The position numbers and the translations under genes are program-made. From positions 1-64,000 of the forward strand of contig CAVEQS010000001.1 of assembly GCA_963618015.1 (NCBI GenBank): a stretch of DNA of 64,000 nt, in the 5' to 3' direction. A model generated the notes under the pieces. That model saw only the letters and a program-made list of their open reading frames with translations, had not been told where the DNA came from and ran no database searches. Shown one piece after another: positions 32,613-41,211 of this stretch (positions within the stretch are counted from its first letter, which is position 1; every line of letters begins with the position of its first letter). The stretch comes from Apopatocola sp963618015. Its GTDB lineage: Bacteria > Bacillota > Clostridia > Oscillospirales > Oscillospiraceae.

Positions 32613-33464
32613 ATGGCAAGCTTTACCAACTTCGCCACGCTTTCCTATAACGGCGGCACTACGAACTCGAACATTGTTACCGGCGAAATTCTCGAAGCTC
32701 TCACCGCCGTCAAAACGGCGGTTTCGGCCAACTACTCGGCGGGAGACCGCATCACCTATGCTCTCTCGCTCGTGAATACCGGCACGACGGCCGTCACGGA
32801 CTACACGGTCACCGACGATCTCGGCGGCTACACCGTCGGCGCAAGCACCGTCTATCCGCTCGCCTACAATGCCGGAACGGTACGCTATTATATTAACGGC
32901 GTACTGCAGACGGCGACGGCCGTCACCGCCGGGCCGCCGCTCACCGTGACCGGTCTCACCGTTCCCGCAGGCGGGAACGCCGTTCTCATCTACGAGACGA
33001 CCGCAACGAACGTTGCCCCGCTCGCGACAGGCGACTCGATCACCAACACCGCAACGATCACCGGCGGCGGTCTTACGAACCCGATCACCGCGCAGGCGAC
33101 GGTGGAGACCGCGAACAGCGCCGATCTCACCATCAGCAAAGCCCTTTCGCCGACGACCGTTACGGAGAACGGACAGATCACCTATACGTTCGTCATCTCC
33201 AACACCGGCAACACCGAGGCAACCGCGGCGGACAACGTCATCGTCACCGATACGTTTGATCCGATCCTCCGCAATATTGCTGTCACCTACAACGGCACAG
33301 CGTGGACGGAGGGCACAAACTACACCTACAACGCCACGACCGGCGTTTTCGCAACGCAGGCCGGGCAGATCACCGTTCCGGCGGCCTCGTTCACGCAGAA
33401 TGCGGACGGGACTTTCACCGTAACGCCCGGCACGGCCACGCTCGTCATCACCGGCACGATCTAA
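32613..33464 (+). CDS. DUF11-repeat surface-type protein without signal peptide
   Basis: A 283-residue, Thr/Ala/Val/Asn-rich, almost Lys- and Arg-free protein. Two beta-sandwich DUF11-like repeats are seen: about 40-170 (SAGDRITYALSLVNTGTTAVTDYTVTDDL) and 170-283 (TENGQITYTFVISNTGNTEA). The N-terminus MASFTNFATLSYNGGTTNSN has no signal peptide and there is no sorting motif. Function unknown; such proteins are usually on surfaces, so release with the spore or by another route is possible. A weak promoter (TTGGCA, 18 bp, TATGCT) lies at 32539-32568. Confidence 0.7.
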   Translation: MASFTNFATLSYNGGTTNSNIVTGEILEALTAVKTAVSANYSAGDRITYALSLVNTGTTAVTDYTVTDDLGGYTVGASTVYPLAYNAGTVRYYINGVLQTATAVTAGPPLTVTGLTVPAGGNAVLIYETTATNVAPLATGDSITNTATITGGGLTNPITAQATVETANSADLTISKALSPTTVTENGQITYTFVISNTGNTEATAADNVIVTDTFDPILRNIAVTYNGTAWTEGTNYTYNATTGVFATQAGQITVPAASFTQNADGTFTVTPGTATLVITGTI

Positions 33465-33487
33465 GCGTCCCTCGCACAGGAGATATC

Positions 33488-33519
33488 GTCCCCGGCTTCC
33501 CGGCCGGGGACTTTCTTTT
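33488..33519 (+). terminator. Terminator of the DUF11 gene
   Basis: GTCCCCGGC pairs with GCCGGGGAC, followed by TTTCTTTTC. Confidence 0.75.
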
Positions 33520-33598
33520 CGAAAAAGCTTTTCGTTCCCGCGCTTCCATGGTATAATTAGCGCAATTTTCGCATTCTGCTGACGGAGAAAGAGACATC

Positions 33599-34315
33599 AT
33601 GGAGAAGAAAACCTTTTATCTGACCTGCGAGCGGACATGGGTGTATGACACGCTCATATTTGCCGCCGGTATTCTCGGTTCCTATACCTACATGCTCTGC
33701 GGCGGCATTTTCTGCAACGCACAGACCGGCAACATTGTCCTGATGGGCATCGCGCTGGGTACACGAAACTGGACGCACGCGCTTTATTATCTCATCCCCA
33801 TTTCTGCCTATACGCTCGGCGCGTTCATCTCCGAGCTCATCCCCGACGATGTGAAGCACCGCTTTCACATCCGCTGGGAGACGATCCTCGTCGCGGTGGA
33901 GATCGTATTCGTCACCGTGCTCGGCGCGCTCCCGGCAACAACGCCGGTGCAGGTGTTTCAGGTAGCCATCAACTTCATCGCCTCCATGCAGTACAACACG
34001 TTCCGCAACTCCGAGGGCGTGCCGATGGCAACGACGTTCGCCACCAACCACGTCCGTCAGCTCGGCATCGGCCTTGCCAAGGAGCTGCACCGCCGCCATG
34101 GTGACACGTCCCACCGCCGCATTCTCAAGCGGCATTTTTCCATGATCCTCTTCTTTCTCGCCGGCACGGTTTTTGGCGCGGTCGCGTGTACGCTGCTTGG
34201 CCGCCGGGCAGTCTGGGTCGCCGCGCTTCCCTACGCCGTTGTCTTCGCCGCCTTTCTCCATGCCGACCTCACCTCCGAAAAGGAGTGGCTGGAGCGCGAT
34301 CCCGCGGGACATTGA
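33599..34315 (+). CDS. YoaK family membrane protein (DUF1275)
   Basis: A 238-residue membrane protein with about six helices. The family hallmark GGIFCNAQTGNIVLMGIALG is at about 38-57. Function unknown; the fold suggests a small-molecule permease. A TATAAT at 33552-33557 with a poor -35 lies upstream. Confidence 0.8.
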   Translation: MEKKTFYLTCERTWVYDTLIFAAGILGSYTYMLCGGIFCNAQTGNIVLMGIALGTRNWTHALYYLIPISAYTLGAFISELIPDDVKHRFHIRWETILVAVEIVFVTVLGALPATTPVQVFQVAINFIASMQYNTFRNSEGVPMATTFATNHVRQLGIGLAKELHRRHGDTSHRRILKRHFSMILFFLAGTVFGAVACTLLGRRAVWVAALPYAVVFAAFLHADLTSEKEWLERDPAGH

Positions 34316-34395
34316 GCCGCGCCACAGGTTTCTCTTGCGCTCCGGAAAATTTTGCGCTATAATGCGCTAAATCAAAAACGCAGGAGAATTATACC

Positions 34396-34911
34396 ATGTC
34401 CGGATATCACAAAAACGAAGTCTACGCTCTTCTCAACGAAAAGGGCATTTCTTACAAAGCCGTTGAGCACGAGGCGGTATTCACCATGGAGGAAATGGAG
34501 CGCGCCGGGATCAATACCCATGGCTGCATCTGCAAAAATCTCTTTCTTCGCGACGCGAAGGGCAGGCAGCATTATCTTGTAACCGTCCCGGACGAACGGC
34601 GCGTGGATCTCAAGTGGCTATCTTCTGCGCTCGGCACGAGCAAGCTCAGTTTTGCCTCTGCCGAGCGGCTGGACAAGTACCTGAACGTCCCGCAAGGCAG
34701 CGTTTCTCCGCTCGGGCTTCTCAATGATGAATCCGGCTCCGTCATCTTCGTTGCAGACGAAACGCTCAACGCTCTGCCGGTAATCGGCGTTCACCCGAAC
34801 GACAACACCGCCACGGTGTTTCTCTCGTTTGCCGATCTTCGGCGGATCATCGAAGAGCACGGCAATGACGTGATCCTCATCGATTTTTCCGCCTGCCCGG
34901 CGCAGGCATGA
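34396..34911 (+). CDS. Prolyl-tRNA synthetase-associated editing-domain protein (YbaK/ProX family)
   Basis: A 171-residue stand-alone trans-editing domain like PrdX/ProXp-ala, which hydrolyses Ala mischarged on tRNA-Pro. Family marks: HEAVFTMEEM, CKNLFLRDAKGRQHYLVTVPDERRVDLK with the catalytic lysine of NLFL, GSVSPLGLLND and GVHPNDNTATV. AGGAG precedes the ATG. Confidence 0.85.
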   Translation: MSGYHKNEVYALLNEKGISYKAVEHEAVFTMEEMERAGINTHGCICKNLFLRDAKGRQHYLVTVPDERRVDLKWLSSALGTSKLSFASAERLDKYLNVPQGSVSPLGLLNDESGSVIFVADETLNALPVIGVHPNDNTATVFLSFADLRRIIEEHGNDVILIDFSACPAQA

Positions 34912-35029
34912 TCTTCTGCCTCGCCCCCGGTTTTCCAATCCCGGGACGGGGCTTTTCTGCGCAAAACAACTTCAGCAATTTTTACAAGCATTTCTTTGCA
35001 TAGTTAAAGAATTTGATGAATATCTTCTC
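34912..35029. other. Spacer between editing-domain gene and HicDH leader
   Basis: An imperfect GC-rich stem (CCCCCGG against CCGGGACGGGG) followed by CTTTTC at about 34924-34957 probably ends the upstream message. The remainder is AT-rich with nothing else recognisable. Confidence 0.4.
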
Positions 35030-35058
35030 TTGAAAAACGCATCGGCACGCTGTAGAAT
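35030..35058 (+). promoter_or_regulatory. Promoter of the HicDH-BCAT operon
   Basis: TTGAAA (35030-35035) and TAGAAT (35053-35058) with a 17-bp spacer. Confidence 0.65.
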
Positions 35059-35077
35059 CTCCCCATAATTTTTCTAC

Positions 35078-35180
35078 CGGAAGAGAGCGCAGCATGTCGC
35101 ACGGCGCTCTCCCCCTCTGCGAGGGGCCGGAGTTTCGCGGTTCCGCCTCCTTTCGGCGGAGCCGCGCTCTTTTTTATTTT
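35078..35180 (+). promoter_or_regulatory. Structured leader with terminator, riboswitch-like
   Basis: CCGG (35078-35081) and CCGG (35127-35130) can close a junction that contains an 8-bp hairpin (GAGAGCGC 35083-35090 with GCGCTCTC 35104-35111) and a 6-bp hairpin (CCCCTC 35112-35117 with GAGGGG 35121-35126). Next is a 12-bp intrinsic terminator (CGCGGTTCCGCC 35136-35147 with GGCGGAGCCGCG 35155-35166, then CTCTTTTTTATTTT). All of it is downstream of the promoter and ends 24 bp before the first gene. It does not match a riboswitch class I recognise. Confidence 0.55.
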
Positions 35181-35203
35181 ACTACGAAAGGATGGGATCG
35201 ACC

Positions 35204-36166
35204 ATGGCAAAAAAGAGGATTCTCGGCGTGATTGGCCTCGGCCACGTCGGCGCGCATGTCGCTTATGCGCTTGCCGTGCAGGGCATTGCGGACGAGCTGA
35301 TACTTGTCGACAAAAATGCGCAGAAGCTCGCGAGTGAAATACAGGATCTGCGCGACGCCGCAGCGTATCTGCCGCACCGCGTCACTTTCCGCGCCGGGGA
35401 TTTTTCGGATCTCGGCGGCTGTGATGTGATCGTCAACAGCGTCGGAAAGATTGAACTTCTCCGCGAATCGCACGACCGCACAACGGAGATGGATTTCACG
35501 ATCCCGGCGGTTCGCGGCTTTGCCGCGAAGATCCGGGAAAGCGGCTTTGACGGCGTCGTTATCAATATTACCAATCCCTGCGACATCGTAACGCACGAAT
35601 TGGCGCTGTCTCTCGGCCTCCCGAGAGGGCGTGTATTCGGCACCGGCACCGGGCTGGACACCTCGCGCCTTCTCAGCGCACTTGCCCGCCAGACCGGGAT
35701 CGACCACAAATCGATCACGTGCTACATGCTCGGCGAACACGGAAATAAGCAGTTTGCCCCCTGGTCGTGCGTCAGCTTCCGCGGCATGCCGCTGGATACC
35801 TGGGCGAAAACGGACGAGCGGTTCCGGTTTGACCGCGAGGCGCTGCAAAAGGAATCCATTGGCGGCGGATGGGTCACGTTTTCCGGGAAGTACTGCACAG
35901 AATACGGTATTGCAACGACCGCCGCGCGCATGGCGCACATCGTTCTGCACGATGAAAAGGCCATCATGCCCGCCAGCGCGGAGCTGTGCGGAGAGTACGG
36001 CGAGTCTGGGCTCTTCGCCGGTGTTCCCTGCGTGCTCGGCGCGAACGGCGTGGAGCAGATCGTAGAGCTGCCGCTCACCGCAGAAGAACGGGCGAAATTC
36101 CACGACTGCTGCGACGGCATCCGCGCCAATATGGGGCATTGGAAAGACCTTCGAAATAGCGAATGA
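35204..36166 (+). CDS. L-2-hydroxyisocaproate dehydrogenase-like enzyme (LDH family)
   Basis: A 320-residue LDH/MDH superfamily protein. Rossmann motif GVIGLGHVGAHVAYAL at about 7-22, NITNPCDIVTHE, and the catalytic histidine in LGEHGNKQF. Compared with true lactate dehydrogenase, the active-site loop lacks the QKPGETR motif and reads VGKIELLRESHDR. The GEHGN-x-QF motif and the GGG...TEYGIATTAARM stretch also follow L-HicDH of lactobacilli. Together with the aminotransferase 23 bp downstream, this suggests reduction of branched-chain 2-oxo acids to hydroxy acids (inference). The ATG at 35204 is preferred over 35192. Confidence 0.75.
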   Translation: MAKKRILGVIGLGHVGAHVAYALAVQGIADELILVDKNAQKLASEIQDLRDAAAYLPHRVTFRAGDFSDLGGCDVIVNSVGKIELLRESHDRTTEMDFTIPAVRGFAAKIRESGFDGVVINITNPCDIVTHELALSLGLPRGRVFGTGTGLDTSRLLSALARQTGIDHKSITCYMLGEHGNKQFAPWSCVSFRGMPLDTWAKTDERFRFDREALQKESIGGGWVTFSGKYCTEYGIATTAARMAHIVLHDEKAIMPASAELCGEYGESGLFAGVPCVLGANGVEQIVELPLTAEERAKFHDCCDGIRANMGHWKDLRNSE

Positions 36167-36189
36167 TATAGAGCTGGAGGAGCTGTACT

Positions 36190-37254
36190 ATGAATATTTC
36201 GTTTACAAGAAACCCGAATCCCGGAAAGCTGCCGGAAACGGACGAGCTCGGCTTCGGAAAATACTTTACCGACCATATGTTTCTCATGGACTACACCGAT
36301 ACCGACGGCTGGCACAACGCGCGCATCGTCCCGTTCGGGCCGGTCAGCATGTCCCCCGCTGCAGGCGTGCTGCACTACGGCGCGGAGGTTTTTGAAGGGC
36401 TGAAAGCCTACCGTCGCCCGGACGGCGGCGTGCAGCTTTTCCGTCCCTGGGAAAATATGGCGCGTCTGAACCGCTCGTGTGACCGTCTCGGTCTGCCGCG
36501 GATCAACGAGGAGGACGGCCTGCAGGCGATCCGCGAGCTGGTGCGCGTGGATGCGCGATGGGTGCCCTCCGAGCCGGGCACGTCGCTTTATATCCGCCCG
36601 TTCCTGTATTCCACGAATCCGACGCTCTCGCTGCACGGCGTATACTCGGCAACGTTTGCCATCATCCTCTCCCCCTCAGGAAACTACTTCAAAAACGGCC
36701 TGAAGCCCGTCCCCATCATGGTGGAGACCGAGGACGTCCGCGCCGTGCGCGGCGGCACCGGTGAGGCAAAATGCGGCGGAAACTATGCCGCAGCGAACCG
36801 CGCCGCCGACAAGGCCGCCGAAAAGGGCTTTGCGCAGGTTTTGTGGCTGGACGGCGTTGAGCGGAAATACGTAGAGGAGGGCGGCGGCATGAACGTTATG
36901 TTCAAGATCAACGGCACCGTTGTGACGCCGATGCTCACCGGCTCCATTCTCCGCGGCATCACACGCAAATCCTGCATTGAGCTGCTGCAAAGCTGGGGAA
37001 TCCCGGTGGAGGAACGGCTCATCAGCGTGGACGAGCTCTTCGAGGCCGCAAAGACCGGCGCGCTGGAGGAAGCCTGGTGCGTCGGTACCGCGGCGGTCAT
37101 CTCCCCGATCGGCGAGCTTGCGTGGAACGGGGAAAAATATGAGATCAACGGCAACAAAATCGGAGCGCTCTCACAAAAGCTCTATGACGAGCTGACAGGG
37201 CTCCAGAGAGGCATAAAGCCCGATCCCTTCGGCTGGGTCGACCGGGTCTGCTGA
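36190..37254 (+). CDS. ilvE: Branched-chain amino acid aminotransferase
   Basis: A 354-residue fold-type IV PLP enzyme. Marks: HYGAEVFEGLKAYR near 62, the PLP lysine region GEAKCGGNYAAANRAADKAAEKG, LWLDGVERKYVEEGGGMNVMF, and LTGSILRGITRKS for the phosphate. It interconverts Leu/Ile/Val with their 2-oxo acids. GGAGGAG precedes the ATG. It shares an operon with the HicDH-like gene. Confidence 0.93.
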   Translation: MNISFTRNPNPGKLPETDELGFGKYFTDHMFLMDYTDTDGWHNARIVPFGPVSMSPAAGVLHYGAEVFEGLKAYRRPDGGVQLFRPWENMARLNRSCDRLGLPRINEEDGLQAIRELVRVDARWVPSEPGTSLYIRPFLYSTNPTLSLHGVYSATFAIILSPSGNYFKNGLKPVPIMVETEDVRAVRGGTGEAKCGGNYAAANRAADKAAEKGFAQVLWLDGVERKYVEEGGGMNVMFKINGTVVTPMLTGSILRGITRKSCIELLQSWGIPVEERLISVDELFEAAKTGALEEAWCVGTAAVISPIGELAWNGEKYEINGNKIGALSQKLYDELTGLQRGIKPDPFGWVDRVC

Positions 37255-37267
37255 ACAGGATATAGAA

Positions 37268-37307
37268 AGCGCCGCGCAGAAAAAAATTCTGCGCGGCGCT
37301 CTTTTTT
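37268..37307 (+). terminator. Terminator of the HicDH-BCAT operon
   Basis: AGCGCCGCGCAGAA pairs with TTCTGCGCGGCGCT, followed by CTTTTTT. Confidence 0.88.
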
Positions 37308-37359
37308 ATGGTCTTATATTACCACATTTTCGGAAAAATTTCAAGTCTTGTCCTTTGGC

Positions 37360-37384
37360 GTGGATGGGTGTATTAAGTATCCAC
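37360..37384 (+). repeat. Dyad overlapping the likely -10 of the methyltransferase gene
   Basis: GTGGAT (37360-37365) and ATCCAC (37379-37384) flank TATTAA, the likely -10 that pairs with TTGTCC (17 bp upstream). This would be a reasonable operator position. Confidence 0.4.
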
Positions 37385-37406
37385 CGATTTTTAAGGAGGA
37401 TATTCG

Positions 37407-38282
37407 ATGGATCATCTGACTGCAAAAGTGAGCTGCTTTGCCCGAGCCTATCACCGCCGGACGAACGCCGTTCCGGTATTCGATGACACCGCCGCCGAGG
37501 CGCTGTTGGGAGAGGATTTCCCGCAGATCGCGCAAAGCATGGAGAATGGCGCAGTCTTTTTCCTGCCCGGCTTCACCGGCACGCCGGAGGAAGCGCTCCG
37601 GCGCATCGTGGATGGGCAGCTCGCGCCCTCGGTGCTCGCCCGGAGCGCGTACTGCGAGGATGCGCTCGCACGTGAAATCGGCCGCGGCTGCCGGCAGTAC
37701 GTGATCTTTGCCGCGGGATACGATACCTTTGCCATACGAAACACCGGTCGGGATATATCCGTATTTGAGCTTGATCTGCCGGAGATGGTAAAAGATAAGC
37801 AGGCACGGATCGAGCGCTCCGGACTTCCCTATCGCGCCGTATCGATCCCCTGCGATCTTTCCGGCAACGCATGGGCGGAAATGCTCCTATCCGGCGGCTA
37901 TCGCCCGGCGGAAAAGGCTTTTTGCAGTCTGCTCGGCATCAGCTACTATCTGAGCGAGCCGGATCTCCGCTCGCTGCTCCGGGAAGCCGCGCGGCTCGCG
38001 GCGTCTGGCTCCGTTTTATGTCTGGACTATCCGCCCGACGAAGAAAGCCGCAGCGCCGATGTAAACCGCGCGCTGGCGCAGGGCGCGGGCGAGACGATGA
38101 AAGCGCGCTACTCCCCCCGGGCAGTAGAGGCTCTTCTGCGTGAATGCGGTTTTCATATCCGGGAGCACCTTGCCGCAGCGGAAATGACGGAGCGGTTTTT
38201 CTCCGCGCATAACCGGCACATGCCCGAACATCCCATGGCCGCGCCGGACGGTGTGCGCTATATTCTCGCTGCGCGGAATTAA
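37407..38282 (+). CDS. SAM-dependent methyltransferase, LCM/PPM1 family
   Basis: A 291-residue class I methyltransferase of the leucine carboxyl methyltransferase family. Motif I is VIFAAGYDTFAIR near 102, followed by the acidic end of strand 2 (VFELDLPEMVKDKQARI) and the family segment CSLLGISYYLSEPDLRSLL. Bacterial members methylate carboxyl or hydroxyl groups of small molecules; the substrate is unknown. AAGGAGG precedes the ATG. Confidence 0.8.
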   Translation: MDHLTAKVSCFARAYHRRTNAVPVFDDTAAEALLGEDFPQIAQSMENGAVFFLPGFTGTPEEALRRIVDGQLAPSVLARSAYCEDALAREIGRGCRQYVIFAAGYDTFAIRNTGRDISVFELDLPEMVKDKQARIERSGLPYRAVSIPCDLSGNAWAEMLLSGGYRPAEKAFCSLLGISYYLSEPDLRSLLREAARLAASGSVLCLDYPPDEESRSADVNRALAQGAGETMKARYSPRAVEALLRECGFHIREHLAAAEMTERFFSAHNRHMPEHPMAAPDGVRYILAARN

Positions 38283-38284
38283 GG

Positions 38285-38313
38285 TTTACACTTTCGGAAA
38301 AAGCCGGTATAAT
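38285..38313 (+). promoter_or_regulatory. Promoter of the LuxR-type regulator
   Basis: TTTACA (38285-38290) and TATAAT (38308-38313) with a 17-bp spacer. Confidence 0.65.
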
Positions 38314-38373
38314 CTTACTTGAAGCGCAGCGATTCTGTCCGGAGATCCATTGCGGCGCATCGGGAGGATGATC

Positions 38374-40854
38374 ATGCCAAAACCGAAGTGGAATTTGAAT
38401 GCCGTTTACATATCCGAAAGGCTTCAGGAGAGTCTGCGGCCGATCTCCCGCTGTGCCCTGACCACCGTGGTTGCGCCCATGGGGTACGGAAAAACCACGG
38501 CGGTGAACTGGTATCTGGACGAGCGTGCCCGCGCAGAAGCGCCGAAGATTCTCCGCGTCAGCGTGTATTCCGATAATCTTGCGATCTTCTGGAAAAGCGC
38601 GCAGGACGCCTTTGACCGCGCCGGTTTTGCTTTTCTGCGCGACCATGCCTGCCCCGCGGACGCCGCCGGCGGCGCCCTGCTGGTGGACGCGCTCTGCCAT
38701 GAGCTGGCCGGAGAGACCTCCTGCTATATCTTTCTGGACGATTTTCATCTGCTGACCGACCGGCGCGCGCCGGTGTTTCTCTGCATGCTGGCCAACCGGC
38801 TTCCTGCAAACATCCATATGATCGTTGCGAGCCGCGACCGCTTTCTCCCCGCTGCGGAGACGCTGCGGCTGGGTGCAAAGGTCTATCAGCTCGGTACAGA
38901 GCAGCTCCGGCTGAACCACACGGAGCTCGCCGTCTACGCCCACCGGTGCGGCACAGACCTATCCGACGCACAGGTCGAAGGTCTTCTCTATTCAAGCGAG
39001 GGCTGGTTTTCCGCCGTTTATCTGAATCTGCGCACGCTCTCCGAGCACGGCGTGCTCCCGGATCGAAATTCCGATATCTACGCCACGTTTACCGCCGCCA
39101 TGATCGATCCGCTGCCGGAGCGGCAGCGAAAGTTTCTGGCCGTTATGGGGCTCGCCGATGCGTTCACCGCAGAGATGGCACAGTTTGTCACCGGCGACGC
39201 CGACGCGGAGCAGACCCTTTCCGCACTGACCAGGCAGAACGCCTTCGTAAAGCGTCTGCCGGACGGCGTCACGTACCGGTTTCACCATATGATGAAGGAA
39301 TGCGCAGAGCGCAGCTTTCTTTCCCTGGATGCAGAAACACAAACGTATTATCGGGAGCGCTTCGGATTCTGGTACGAGGAGCACAAGCAGTATCTTCACG
39401 CCATGGCGGCTTATCGGATGAGTGGAGACTATGACGCACTGCTGCGCGTGGTACGCGCCGATGCGGGCATTCTGCTCGCGTCGCTCCATCCGGCGGAGGT
39501 GCTGGAAGTGCTCGATGCCTGCCCGGCGGAAACGCTGAAAGCGCACCCGTTCGCCATTCTCGTGCTGATGCGCCGCATGTTCACATGGCGGCAGATCCCG
39601 AAGATGCTGGAACTGAAAGAGCTCCTGCTGACCGCCATCACGGAGCACCCGGAGCTGTCGGACGAAGAGCGCGGCAACCTGCTGGGCGAATGCGATCTCA
39701 TTTTGAGCTTTCTCTGCTACAACGACATACGCGCCATGAGCCGCCTGCACCGCAGCGCCAGCCGCCAGATGTCCCGCCCCGCCATCAGCATTCAGAACAG
39801 CGGCGGCTGGACGTTCGGCTCGCCGTCCGTTTTGATGATGTTCCACCGCGCGCCGGGCGAAACGCAGAGCGAGCTTGCGGAGATGGACGAATGCATGCCG
39901 CATTACTATAAGATCACCGGCGGCCATGGGCAGGGCGCAGAAACGATCATGCGCGCCGAGGCAGCGTTCCTGCAAGGGCGTTTTACGGATGCGCACATTG
40001 CTCTTGAACGCGCCTATGCGCAGAGCGAGGGCAGCGGGCAGGAGAACATGTCCCTCTGCTGCGATTTCCTCTCGCGGCGGCTTTCGCTGTATGCGGAGGT
40101 GGAGCAGCGGTATTTCTTTGAGGAGCGATACGCGGCGCTGCTGCGCCACAACGACGCATCCTGGCTCAATATATGGAGCGCCACGAGTGCCTATTACCAC
40201 GCGCTGCGCGGCGAAACGGACGCCATCCCGAAAATGTTTTCCGAACACAAGCTCTCCTCCGTCAACATCCTCGCGCCGGGAAAGCCCATGATGGAGATGA
40301 TCGAAAATCAGGTATACCTTGCCCAGGGTGCTTACGCCAAGGTGATCGGACGCAGCACGCCGCTGCTCGCTGCGTGCGAAGGGATGCACTACGCGCTGGT
40401 CGCGCTGCACGTTCGTATCCAGACCGCGGCGGCGTATGAACGGCTCGGCAAAGCCGCGGAAGCCCACGCGGCGCTCTCCGCAGCGCTTTCCGACGCTGCG
40501 GCGGACGGATTTGTGATGCCGTTCGTGGAAAACTACATTTATCTGAAGAGCGCGCTGGCACGGGAAACGCAGAACGAATTCGCCGCGCAGATCGCAGCGC
40601 TCGGCGAAGCGGCAGCACGCCGAAACGAGAAAGCCGCCCGGCCTCCGGCGATTGCCGCGCTGACGGAGCGGGAGTTTGAGATCGTAAGCCTGATAGCGCA
40701 GCGGCTCTCCAACCGCGAGATCGCAGAAAGGCTGTTTCTCTCCGAGGGCAGCGTCAAGCAGTATGTGAATCAAATTTACTCCAAGCTCCACATCGAAGGC
40801 GATACCCGAACCAAGAGAAAGGAGCTCGCCGAATTGCTCCCGCAAAAGACCTAA
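38374..40854 (+). CDS. MalT/LAL-type LuxR transcriptional regulator
   Basis: An 826-residue signal-transduction ATPase. The N-terminal P-loop is VVAPMGYGKTTAVNWYL near 30 and Walker B is YIFLDDFHLL. A long alpha-helical sensor middle of TPR-like repeats follows. The C-terminal LuxR helix-turn-helix reads ALTEREFEIVSLIAQRLSNR, then EIAERLFLSEGSVKQYVNQI, at about 760-815. The ATG at 38374 lies 6 nt after GGGAGG. The inducer and targets are unknown; the downstream DUF2442/lipoprotein group is a possible target. Confidence 0.88.
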   Translation: MPKPKWNLNAVYISERLQESLRPISRCALTTVVAPMGYGKTTAVNWYLDERARAEAPKILRVSVYSDNLAIFWKSAQDAFDRAGFAFLRDHACPADAAGGALLVDALCHELAGETSCYIFLDDFHLLTDRRAPVFLCMLANRLPANIHMIVASRDRFLPAAETLRLGAKVYQLGTEQLRLNHTELAVYAHRCGTDLSDAQVEGLLYSSEGWFSAVYLNLRTLSEHGVLPDRNSDIYATFTAAMIDPLPERQRKFLAVMGLADAFTAEMAQFVTGDADAEQTLSALTRQNAFVKRLPDGVTYRFHHMMKECAERSFLSLDAETQTYYRERFGFWYEEHKQYLHAMAAYRMSGDYDALLRVVRADAGILLASLHPAEVLEVLDACPAETLKAHPFAILVLMRRMFTWRQIPKMLELKELLLTAITEHPELSDEERGNLLGECDLILSFLCYNDIRAMSRLHRSASRQMSRPAISIQNSGGWTFGSPSVLMMFHRAPGETQSELAEMDECMPHYYKITGGHGQGAETIMRAEAAFLQGRFTDAHIALERAYAQSEGSGQENMSLCCDFLSRRLSLYAEVEQRYFFEERYAALLRHNDASWLNIWSATSAYYHALRGETDAIPKMFSEHKLSSVNILAPGKPMMEMIENQVYLAQGAYAKVIGRSTPLLAACEGMHYALVALHVRIQTAAAYERLGKAAEAHAALSAALSDAAADGFVMPFVENYIYLKSALARETQNEFAAQIAALGEAAARRNEKAARPPAIAALTEREFEIVSLIAQRLSNREIAERLFLSEGSVKQYVNQIYSKLHIEGDTRTKRKELAELLPQKT

Positions 40855-40882
40855 CCATTGGTTAATGTTCATAGCACATCAT

Positions 40883-40922
40883 CCACCGTACAATGCTCGT
40901 AGTTCGTACGGTGGTTTTTTTT
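40883..40922 (+). terminator. Terminator of the LuxR-type gene
   Basis: CCACCGTAC pairs with GTACGGTGG, followed by eight T. Confidence 0.85.
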
Positions 40923-40944
40923 ACGCCGAAAGGAGGGCATGCCC

Positions 40945-41184
40945 TTGAACCGCCGATACATCACAGCCGTCGCGCCGCTGCCCGACCGCATTTTGCAGGT
41001 CGACTTCGTGTCCGGCAGCCGGCTATTGCTGAACATGAAGCCTTATCTGGACAAGATCCGTTTCCACCCGCTCGCCGACGAGAAGGTGTGGGACAGCGCC
41101 GTGACAAACGGCATCTTCGTCCGCTTCGGCAATGTGGAGCTGAGCCACGACGAAATATTGACCATGGCAGAACAGGAATATTGA
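40945..41184 (+). CDS. DUF2442 family protein
   Basis: A 79-residue protein of DUF2442 (VAPLPDRILQVDFVSGSRLLLNMKPYL...GIFVRFGNVELSHDEIL). Members are often beside DUF4160 and have been linked to toxin-antitoxin-like pairs, but no such partner is present. AGGAGGG (40931-40937) lies 7 nt before the TTG at 40945; the ATG at 40939 is only 1 nt away, so the TTG start is preferred. Confidence 0.7.
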   Translation: MNRRYITAVAPLPDRILQVDFVSGSRLLLNMKPYLDKIRFHPLADEKVWDSAVTNGIFVRFGNVELSHDEILTMAEQEY

Positions 41185-41211
41185 TCCCATGTATGGAAAG
41201 GAGAACGATCC

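Noticed and set aside
35078..35180. T-box in front of the HicDH-aminotransferase operon
   Set aside because: The GCGG-rich terminator superficially recalls the T-box end, but the conserved T-box stretch is absent and the leader, about 140 nt, is too short.
35094..35203. Amino-acid-biased leader peptide before the HicDH gene
   Set aside because: The only ATG frame (MSHGALPLCEGPEF) has no Leu/Ile/Val run and runs into the first gene without a stop at a useful place.
35204..36166. Plain L-lactate dehydrogenase
   Set aside because: The QKPGETR loop of LDH is missing and several positions follow hydroxyisocaproate dehydrogenase instead.
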